Positions 1-4,735 of a stretch of 8,030 nucleotides of DNA are shown in pieces. Source of the stretch: Bacteroidota bacterium (GTDB lineage Bacteria; Bacteroidota; Bacteroidia; Flavobacteriales; Flavobacteriaceae); the NCBI GenBank assembly GCA_006227965.1, contig SBFL01000400.1, positions 1 through 8,030 on the forward strand. The letters are read 5' to 3'. Both the position numbers and the translations under genes were made by a program. The notes below the pieces were generated by a model that saw nothing but the letters and a program-made list of their open reading frames with translations, was not told the origin of the DNA and made no database searches. Within the stretch, counting starts at the first letter, position 1; the number at the start of each line of letters is the position of its first letter.

Positions 1-204
1 GTAACGGAACTCAAAAGTCTGTTCCATTGGCAGGTCAAATGTCCCCTTAAAAGTCCCGTTCTTGAGCTTCTTCAGCATACTCCCTTTCGGATTCCAGTCG
101 TTGAAGTCTCCCACAACGGCTACTTTTTTTGCTTCTTCAGCAGGCACGGTAAAGGTTACCTTGCACACAGGCTTCGATTTCAAGTATTGTTTCTTTATTG
201 CCAT
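1..204 (-). CDS. Isoamylase early-set (CBM48-like) domain protein, 3' end cut by window
   Basis: The 68 visible N-terminal residues begin MAIKKQYLKSKP and continue into a compact beta-sandwich module with the signature VAVVGDFNDWNP (about residues 28-39), typical of the isoamylase N-terminal early-set/CBM48 family, which binds alpha-glucans such as glycogen. The start is the ATG at 202-204, just before the first beta-strand. There is no signal peptide, so the protein is probably cytoplasmic. In flavobacteria such a domain often occurs as a free-standing protein of roughly 100 residues, with no catalytic domain; that is family knowledge, and the C-terminus lies outside the window, so a longer multidomain protein cannot be excluded. 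A possible promoter lies at 233-263. The fold is clear from the GDFNDW motif; the biological role (glycogen binding or regulation) is inference. Confidence 0.85.
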   Translation of the reverse strand, partial: MAIKKQYLKSKPVCKVTFTVPAEEAKKVAVVGDFNDWNPKGSMLKKLKNGTFKGTFDLPMEQTFEFRY

Positions 205-232
205 GATTGTAATGTTTTCAAGATTTCGGTGA

Positions 233-263
233 CAAAGCAACGCATAAAAGCCCTAAAACACAA
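233..263 (-). promoter_or_regulatory. Candidate Bacteroidota-type promoter for the early-set protein
   Basis: On the minus strand a TTG (plus 261-263) is followed after 20 nt by TTGCTTTG (plus 233-240), which differs from the Bacteroidota -7 consensus TAnnTTTG only at its second base. Transcription would start around 226, leaving a leader of about 20 nt before the ATG at 204. Spacing fits the known TTG-N(17-23)-TAnnTTTG arrangement. The match is short and imperfect, so it is a suggestion only. Confidence 0.35.
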
Positions 264-287
264 TTCGTTACACAAGATTTATGAATT

Positions 288-307
288 TCGTAAAATTGGA
301 TTTACGA
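288..307. repeat. Small inverted repeat in the AT-rich gap between the two leftmost genes
   Basis: TCGTAAA (288-294) and TTTACGA (301-307) form a perfect 7-bp inverted repeat around a 6-nt loop. It lies 43 nt past the stop of the class V aminotransferase-like gene and about 85 nt upstream of the early-set protein. No T-tract follows it on either strand, so it is not a typical intrinsic terminator. It could be a weak hairpin or an operator, or chance in AT-rich DNA. Nothing else is recognisable in the 145-nt gap at 205-349 apart from the candidate promoter. Confidence 0.3.
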
Positions 308-349
308 TCTGTTCATCTTGGCAAAAACGACTTGGTGAAATTATGAGAA

Positions 350-1453
350 TTATAAGGCTCCCGGCCCAGATTTCAACACATCGACCAGTCGATCCAGATC
401 ATTCAGCGTGTTGTAGCAATGAAAACTGAGGCGGATTCCGCCTCCCCTGAAAGAGCAAACGATACCCTCCTCCTTCAGGTGGTCATAGCGTCCTCCGGGG
501 TCCGGGATGTTGTAGATGGTACTGTGGGACTGCCTTTGCAGCAAGGTGTCATCCAACAGGGAAAGGGACCCAAGTGCTTCTTTGACCTTTCGGCTCAATT
601 CCCGGTTGTAACGATCCACTTCTTCCATCCCCAGGGTTTCAAGAATACCCAGTGAGTAATCAAGACTCCCAAAGCTGAGCGTATCCAGGTGGCCTGGCTC
701 CAGCTTTCGGGGGAAGGGGATATTGTGTTTCCTGCTCAAATCCGGCGCTACCGCGTTGAATCCGGTGGCCCGGACTCCAAACCGCGATTCGGCCCCCTGG
801 CTAAACAGGAAAAAACCATTGCCATTTCCACCCAGCAGCCATTTATAGCCACTTGCCCCAAGCACGTCGATGCCACTATCCTCAAAATCCAGCATAAAGG
901 CCCCGGCAAACTGGGTGGCATCCGCAATTATAATCAGATCGGGGTGCGAGGCCTTCAGGTCTTTCAAAAATTTCGGGGAGACAAGCAATCCATCCACCCA
1001 TTGCACCAGAGATAGGGCGAGAACATCCGCAGGTCCTTCGGCCAGGGATTCCAGGATTTTCGCTTCCGGTTCCCCGCCATGGCTTAGTGTTTTGACAGAA
1101 AAATCACGGGTTTCAAACGGCCAGTTCAGGGAGGGGTAATCCCCTTCGAGCAAGAGGACCCGGCTCCTGGGCTGCAGGCCTTCAAGCAGGATATTGAGGC
1201 CCAGGGAAAAGTTCGGGCAAAGAGAGATTCTGTCCGCAGGGCAGTTGAAGAACCTCCCCAGATGCCCCCGGGTCTGTTCCAACACCTTCAGGGCTTCCAT
1301 TTTCATCAAACTCCCCCCTATAAGAAAGTCGAGGTCGTATTCCTGTCGCCATTCCAGCAGGCCGTCGTGTAACAGGCCCCACGCCGCTGTATTCAAATAG
1401 GTATACTGGGTAAGTACCGGGAAGTGGGTGCGAAAGCGCTCAAAATGATCCAT
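350..1453 (-). CDS. Class V aminotransferase-fold PLP-dependent enzyme (NifS/Csd-like)
   Basis: This 367-residue soluble protein has the fold-type I layout of class V aminotransferases. An N-terminal YLNTAAWGL motif (about residues 18-26) matches the substrate-side loop of the family. IIIADATQFAG (174-184) holds the PLP-pyridine aspartate D178 and the stacking-side T180/Q181. SGYKWLLGG (201-209) contains K204, the expected Schiff-base lysine. The C-terminal small domain ends with GGGIRLSFHCYNTLNDLDRL, whose arginine (R341) is the likely carboxylate-binding residue. Length is normal for the family. The substrate is not decidable from sequence: cysteine desulfurase, kynureninase-like and isopenicillin-epimerase-like members share these motifs, and I see no SUF or ISC neighbours to support an iron-sulfur role. 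The start at the ATG 1451-1453 gives a natural N-terminus with no signal peptide. The gene is divergent from the 2TM gene and probably monocistronic. Confidence 0.88.
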   Translation of the reverse strand: MDHFERFRTHFPVLTQYTYLNTAAWGLLHDGLLEWRQEYDLDFLIGGSLMKMEALKVLEQTRGHLGRFFNCPADRISLCPNFSLGLNILLEGLQPRSRVLLLEGDYPSLNWPFETRDFSVKTLSHGGEPEAKILESLAEGPADVLALSLVQWVDGLLVSPKFLKDLKASHPDLIIIADATQFAGAFMLDFEDSGIDVLGASGYKWLLGGNGNGFFLFSQGAESRFGVRATGFNAVAPDLSRKHNIPFPRKLEPGHLDTLSFGSLDYSLGILETLGMEEVDRYNRELSRKVKEALGSLSLLDDTLLQRQSHSTIYNIPDPGGRYDHLKEEGIVCSFRGGGIRLSFHCYNTLNDLDRLVDVLKSGPGAL

Positions 1454-1476
1454 GGGAGCGTACGTTGGATTTCTTT

Positions 1477-1484
1477 TATATTTG
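1477..1484 (+). promoter_or_regulatory. Candidate -7 box for the 2TM-folA unit
   Basis: TATATTTG fits the Bacteroidota -7 consensus TAnnTTTG exactly and sits 20 nt before the ATG at 1505, giving a very short leader. No TTG is present 17-23 nt upstream, so the -33 element is missing or degenerate. Confidence is therefore moderate. It overlaps the region used by the opposite-strand promoter candidate. Confidence 0.4.
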
Positions 1485-1487
1485 TTT

Positions 1488-1520
1488 TAAAGATAGACAA
1501 ACGGATGATCTTCAAACAAA
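1488..1520 (-). promoter_or_regulatory. Candidate promoter for the class V aminotransferase-like gene
   Basis: On the minus strand TATCTTTA (plus 1488-1495) matches TAnnTTTG except for the last base. Two TTTG boxes lie upstream at spacings of 17 nt (plus 1513-1516) and 21 nt (plus 1517-1520), both within the accepted range. The -33 elements would fall inside the first codons of the divergent 2TM gene. The match is plausible but short. Confidence 0.35.
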
Positions 1521-1894
1521 AAAAGGGGCCAGCCCTGGATCCTGAGCAACATGAACTCCTGGAGCATGCCCAGCGCAGGATACGGCAAAAAAAAGGGCTG
1601 TTCCGGCATTTTGTGATTTTTCTGATTGGATGTGTCTTTCTGGTTGTGGTAAACAAGATCCTGAAATACGGGGAAACCCATGACTGGTACATGTGGGCGA
1701 TTACCCTCTGGGCCTTTTTGTTTGTGATCCACATGGTTCAGGTCTTTATCCTGGATCCCTTTATGGGGAAACAGTGGGAACGTTCCCAGCGGGAAAAGCT
1801 TCTGAGAAAACAACAGGAACGGATCCGTCACATGGAAAAAGAAATTGAAGCCGGTCATCCGCCTGATGAACTCCCAAAAAAAAAAGAGTCTTGA
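1505..1894 (+). CDS. Small 2TM-domain membrane protein
   Basis: The 129-residue product, starting MIFKQKKGPALDP, is a free-standing 2TM domain (the two-helix module also found at the N-terminus of some Bacteroidota sensor kinases). A basic, amphipathic stretch (residues 13-33, ending RRIRQKK) leads into helix 1 (about 34-50, FVIFLIGCVFLVVVN). A short loop with GETHDW follows, then helix 2 (about 61-83, WYMWAITLWAFLFVIH), the family-typical FMGKQWE motif (86-92) and a charged coiled tail to the C-terminus. The ATG at 1505 is preferred because upstream starts at 1424 and 1445 would add residues antisense to the neighbouring gene and not typical of the family. It is an inner-membrane protein of unknown function. 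The stop TGA overlaps the folA start by 4 nt, so the two are co-transcribed and probably translationally coupled. The gene carries A7, A8 and A10 runs at 1518-1524, 1587-1594 and 1876-1885. Confidence 0.85.
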   Translation: MIFKQKKGPALDPEQHELLEHAQRRIRQKKGLFRHFVIFLIGCVFLVVVNKILKYGETHDWYMWAITLWAFLFVIHMVQVFILDPFMGKQWERSQREKLLRKQQERIRHMEKEIEAGHPPDELPKKKES

Positions 1895-2388
1895 AAGACC
1901 TCATCCTGATTGCGGCAGCGGGCGAAGCGAACGAATTGGGAAGGGATGGGGATCTGCCCTGGCACCTTCCGGATGATTTCAGTCACTTCAAGCAAACCAC
2001 CACCGGGCACCCCATGATCATGGGGCGAAAAACATTTGACACCTTTCCAAAGCCGCTTCCCAACCGCCGGCATATCATCATAACAAGAGACCGGGAATAC
2101 AGGGTGAACCACCAGGACTGCCAGGTGGTCCATTCGCTTGCCGAAGCCCTTTCTGCCGTCTCTGGCGCAGAAAAAGCCTTTGTCATTGGCGGGGGTGAAA
2201 TCTACAGGCAGGCACTGCCATTGGCCACGGCCGTTGAACTTACCCGGGTCCACGGAAGGTTTGAAGCAGACACTTATTTTCCCGAACTGGACCCATCCCG
2301 CTGGCAACTGGTTTGGTCTGAATTCCACCCAAAGGACGACCGCCATGACTACGACTTCACCTTCCAGCGATTTGTTCCGAAATCTTAA
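1891..2388 (+). CDS. folA: Dihydrofolate reductase
   Basis: The 165-residue protein reduces dihydrofolate to tetrahydrofolate with NADPH, supplying one-carbon carriers for thymidylate and purine synthesis in the cytoplasm. All family landmarks are present: AAAGEANELGRDGDLPWHLP (8-27), with D29 in the position of the catalytic Asp27 of the E. coli enzyme and F33 as the folate-contacting phenylalanine; the NADPH motif MGRKTF (44-49); the phosphate-side ITRD segment (64-67); the FVIGGGEIY loop (97-105); and LTRV with the structural threonine (T118). Length matches a chromosomal FolA. The start is the TTG at 1891, overlapping the 2TM stop in the pattern TTGA; the next in-frame ATG lies after the active-site residues, so TTG is the only workable start unless a frameshift joins it to the upstream gene. 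The stop overlaps that of convergent murI by 4 nt. Confidence 0.95.
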   Translation: MKDLILIAAAGEANELGRDGDLPWHLPDDFSHFKQTTTGHPMIMGRKTFDTFPKPLPNRRHIIITRDREYRVNHQDCQVVHSLAEALSAVSGAEKAFVIGGGEIYRQALPLATAVELTRVHGRFEADTYFPELDPSRWQLVWSEFHPKDDRHDYDFTFQRFVPKS

Positions 2389-3173
2389 AAAGAAAGGGGT
2401 TGGGCTTGCTGTGAATAGCCCAGCCAACGGAGCATCTGGTTTGCCAGCTCGGTATCTCCGGTAGTGAACACCTTATGCACAGCCGAACGTTCTCCTGTTT
2501 GGGCCAGGTTCTTCGAGTTGAGAACCGCCAGGGTCTGCCGTGCCACAGCCGGGCCTGGATCGAGGATTTTCACCGAGCCGGGAAGAAACTCCCGGAGTTG
2601 TGGGATCAGCAGGGGATAATGGGTACACCCCAGTACGAGGTGGTCGATCCCCTCAGACAACATTGGCTCCAACAGGGATTTCAAAAGTTCTTTGGTAGCG
2701 TCTTCCCGCCATTTTCCGGATTCTATGATCCGGACCAGCCCCTTGCCCTCCTTCTCCAGCACCTGTATCCCGCTCGCGTAAAGCCGGGAGGTGTTTGCAA
2801 AGAGGGAGCTGGTAAGGGTTCCGCGGGTAGCGAGCACCCCGATTTTTTTGCTTCTGGATTCAAGTGCAGCCGGTTTAATCGCTGGTTCGATCCCTATAAA
2901 AGGAACCCCGAATTCCCGGCGGAGGGATTCGATCGCATTCGTAGTGGCAGTGTTACAGGCCACCACAATCAACTTGCACCCCCTGGATAACAGCCATTCG
3001 GTATTCCTCCGGCTCAGATGGAGGATCTCTCCCGGGGATTTTTCCCCATAAGGGGCATTGGCACTGTCGGCCAGATAAATGGTATCCTCCCGGGGAAGCA
3101 GTTCAAATAGCTCACGGCGCACGGTTAGGCCGCCGAGGCCTGAATCAAAAATCCCTATGGGGGCTGTGCGCAT
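2385..3173 (-). CDS. murI: Glutamate racemase
   Basis: This 262-residue cytoplasmic enzyme interconverts L- and D-glutamate, providing D-glutamate for the second residue of the peptidoglycan stem. The cofactor-independent two-cysteine mechanism is fully represented: IFDSGLGGLTV (8-18) with D10 and S11, LADSANAPYGEKS (34-46) with D36, the first catalytic cysteine C73 in VACNTATT, and the second, C183, in LGCTHYPLL together with H185. Length is typical. The ATG at 3171-3173 places the first strand directly after four residues, as expected. It lies downstream of the Skp/BamA cluster in the same direction, but a strong terminator in the 84-nt gap suggests it is transcribed separately or by read-through. 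The 3' end overlaps folA tail to tail. Confidence 0.96.
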   Translation of the reverse strand: MRTAPIGIFDSGLGGLTVRRELFELLPREDTIYLADSANAPYGEKSPGEILHLSRRNTEWLLSRGCKLIVVACNTATTNAIESLRREFGVPFIGIEPAIKPAALESRSKKIGVLATRGTLTSSLFANTSRLYASGIQVLEKEGKGLVRIIESGKWREDATKELLKSLLEPMLSEGIDHLVLGCTHYPLLIPQLREFLPGSVKILDPGPAVARQTLAVLNSKNLAQTGERSAVHKVFTTGDTELANQMLRWLGYSQQAQPLSF

Positions 3174-3197
3174 GAGTTAGAGAATTGCCTGAGGGGT

Positions 3198-3234
3198 AAA
3201 AATAAAAAACCGCCCGTTTTACGCGGGCGGTTTT
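3198..3234 (-). terminator. Intrinsic terminator after the uppS-bamA-ompH cluster
   Basis: An 11-bp perfect stem, AAAACCGCCCG (3206-3216) paired with CGGGCGGTTTT (3224-3234), encloses a 7-nt loop. Reading the minus strand, the GC-rich core is followed by TTTTTTATTTTT, the expected U-rich tail. The plus strand has only the stem's own T4. It therefore ends transcription of the short OmpH gene (stop at 3258-3260) about 25 nt after the coding region, before murI. Confidence 0.9.
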
Positions 3235-3257
3235 GACGTTTAAATCAATACCGGGTA

Positions 3258-3767
3258 TTAAAAACCGAGTTCCTTCTTTACATCCGGAAGCAGATCCTTG
3301 CCTTTTGCAACGATCACACCTGCCCCGGGGCTGGCGTCCACCACATAGTCATAACCCTGGGCAGCAGCCACCTTTTCAATGGCATCCTTCGCTTTCACGG
3401 AGATAGGTTCGAAAAGATCCCCCTGCTTCTTGGCCAGCTCCTGCTGGGCAGCCTGTTGGGCTTCTCCTATATTGCGTTCGAATCCCTGCAGTTCCAATGC
3501 CCGCTTTTGGTTCTCTTCCTGAGACATGGCGCTTGCCTCGTTGTTGTATTGGGTGAGTTTGTTCTTCAGTTCGTCCAGTGAGCTCTGAATATCTGCACGG
3601 TAGGTTTCCTCCAGTTTCTTGAGTTCTGCCTGGGCAGCCTTCATCTCAGGCATTTGCGATAAAAGCTCTGTCACGTTAATATGAGCGATCTTGCTCTGAG
3701 CCTGTACAAAACTCGTGGCGGCAACAAACAAAACGACTGCTACAGCTACCTTTTTAAATTGTTTCAT
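3258..3767 (-). CDS. OmpH/Skp family periplasmic chaperone (short form)
   Basis: The 169-residue product has a clear Sec signal peptide: basic MKQFKK, hydrophobic VAVAVVLFVAATSF, and a VQA/Q cleavage site after residue 23. The mature part has the OmpH/Skp pattern: a first beta-strand with KIAHINVTELLSQMPEMKAA, a long helical hairpin rich in Lys, Glu and Gln (about residues 38-125) forming the coiled-coil tentacle, and a C-terminal strand region YDYVVDASPGAGVIVAKG. In Skp such trimers hold unfolded outer-membrane proteins in the periplasm. It is the second of two tandem OmpH-like genes downstream of bamA, 46 nt after the longer one, and is followed by an intrinsic terminator. A functional assignment as a chaperone feeding BamA is inference from family and context. 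The ATG at 3765-3767 is preferred because it gives the complete signal peptide. Confidence 0.92.
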   Translation of the reverse strand: MKQFKKVAVAVVLFVAATSFVQAQSKIAHINVTELLSQMPEMKAAQAELKKLEETYRADIQSSLDELKNKLTQYNNEASAMSQEENQKRALELQGFERNIGEAQQAAQQELAKKQGDLFEPISVKAKDAIEKVAAAQGYDYVVDASPGAGVIVAKGKDLLPDVKKELGF

Positions 3768-3813
3768 GATCTGTAATTTGCTAATTGAGGTTACTATTTA
3801 TTGAATTTTATAG

Positions 3814-4635
3814 TTAGTTAACGGTATCCTTCTTTTTCTCGGTGGCCTTCAGGCGTTCTTCCTCTTTGGCCTTTCTGCGGGCTTCCCGCTCTTCCAGTAA
3901 TTTCTTTCTCCTTGCCTCATAGGCCTTCCGGCGTTCTTCCCGGAGCTTTAACTGCTCATCCTTTTTTTCCTCGGCGGTCTTGGCCCTTGCCTCAGCAGCC
4001 TCCTCAGACCGTTGCTGCCGTTCCAACAGAGCCTCGGATACTGGCTCCTCGTCCCCGGCCTCTTCAAAGACCTCCAGGCGGTCCTGCTTGGATTTTTGTG
4101 GAGCGCTTACCCGTCTTGTCCGGGCAATTCCCCTAAGCACCAAGTCACTGATATCGTGCCTTTTTTCGGAGTACAACATTACGACATCCGCTGATTTATC
4201 GAAAATAAAATCATACTTTTTGTTCGCTCCTATTTTCTGTACTTCATTGAACACCTGGTCCTGTATAGGCTGTATGAGGCGCTGCTTTTGCAAGACCAGG
4301 TCTCCCCTTGGGCCAAAACGGTCCTGTTGGTAGTCCGAGAGTTCCTTCTCCAGGATGGCGATCTCCTCTTCCCGTTCAGAGATAAGCTCATCTGTGAGCA
4401 ATACCCTTTCCGCCTCGAGATCCTGTTTCAACTCGTCTATGCGCCGCTGCCGCTCCACTATATCCCCTTTCCACTGGTTCACCCGTGAATCCAGTTGCTG
4501 GGTGGCTTCCCGGTATTCCTCGACATTTTCAAGAATGTACTCCATGTCCACATAACCAATACGAACTCCCCTCTGGGCTAAAGCCATACCTGTAAGGAGA
4601 AGTGTGAACAGGGTCACTCTAAATCTACGTTTCAT
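3814..4635 (-). CDS. OmpH/Skp family protein with long charged C-terminal extension
   Basis: The 273-residue protein starts at the ATG 4633-4635 (a GTG lies directly before it, but the ATG has an AAAAAGG element 7 nt upstream). The signal peptide is MKRRFRVTLFTLLLTGMALA with cleavage near residue 20. The core, about residues 22-175, has the OmpH pattern: VRIGYVDMEYILENVEEY, a long coiled-coil arm (about 42-125), and a returning strand around KKYDFIFDKSADVVMLYSEK. Beyond the usual family end, roughly 95 further residues (about 178-273) are almost entirely Glu, Lys, Arg and Ala, for example EERRKAYEARRKKLLEERE, predicting a long isolated helix or coiled coil. It is probably a periplasmic chaperone or an envelope-spanning linker partnering with BamA, 100 nt upstream. 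Bacteroidota commonly have two OmpH genes after bamA; the exact role of the longer one is not known to me. Confidence 0.9.
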   Translation of the reverse strand: MKRRFRVTLFTLLLTGMALAQRGVRIGYVDMEYILENVEEYREATQQLDSRVNQWKGDIVERQRRIDELKQDLEAERVLLTDELISEREEEIAILEKELSDYQQDRFGPRGDLVLQKQRLIQPIQDQVFNEVQKIGANKKYDFIFDKSADVVMLYSEKRHDISDLVLRGIARTRRVSAPQKSKQDRLEVFEEAGDEEPVSEALLERQQRSEEAAEARAKTAEEKKDEQLKLREERRKAYEARRKKLLEEREARRKAKEEERLKATEKKKDTVN

Positions 4636-4668
4636 CACAGAACCTTTTTAGTATAGAAAATATCGTGC

Positions 4669-4676
4669 CAAAATTA
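4669..4676 (-). promoter_or_regulatory. Candidate internal promoter -7 box for the OmpH pair
   Basis: On the minus strand TAATTTTG matches TAnnTTTG exactly, 33 nt before the ATG of the longer OmpH gene. A TTTC, one base off the TTTG -33 box, lies 16 nt upstream of it. The 100-nt gap between bamA and this gene has no terminator-like hairpin, so the OmpH genes could be read both from upstream and from here. Confidence 0.4.
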
Positions 4677-4735
4677 GTATTTCTTTTAAAATGAAACACT
4701 TATCCTTTTGACATACTGTGTAAACGAGCCATGGG

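Noticed and set aside
1424..1504. Upstream in-frame extension of the 2TM protein
   Set aside because: The added residues overlap the start of the divergent gene and are unlike the family's N-terminus; the ATG at 1505 lies just after a TATATTTG box.
1855..2427. Minus-strand open frame of 190 codons opposite folA
   Set aside because: folA has all catalytic motifs on the plus strand; this frame has none and overlaps two real genes.
2475..2990. Plus-strand open frame of 171 codons opposite murI
   Set aside because: It lies wholly within the glutamate racemase gene in antisense, with composition reflecting the complementary codons.
3247..3259. Palindrome AATACC-G-GGTATT at the stop of the short OmpH gene
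   Set aside because: With a single central base it cannot form a hairpin loop, it lies partly in coding sequence, and it is short enough to be chance.
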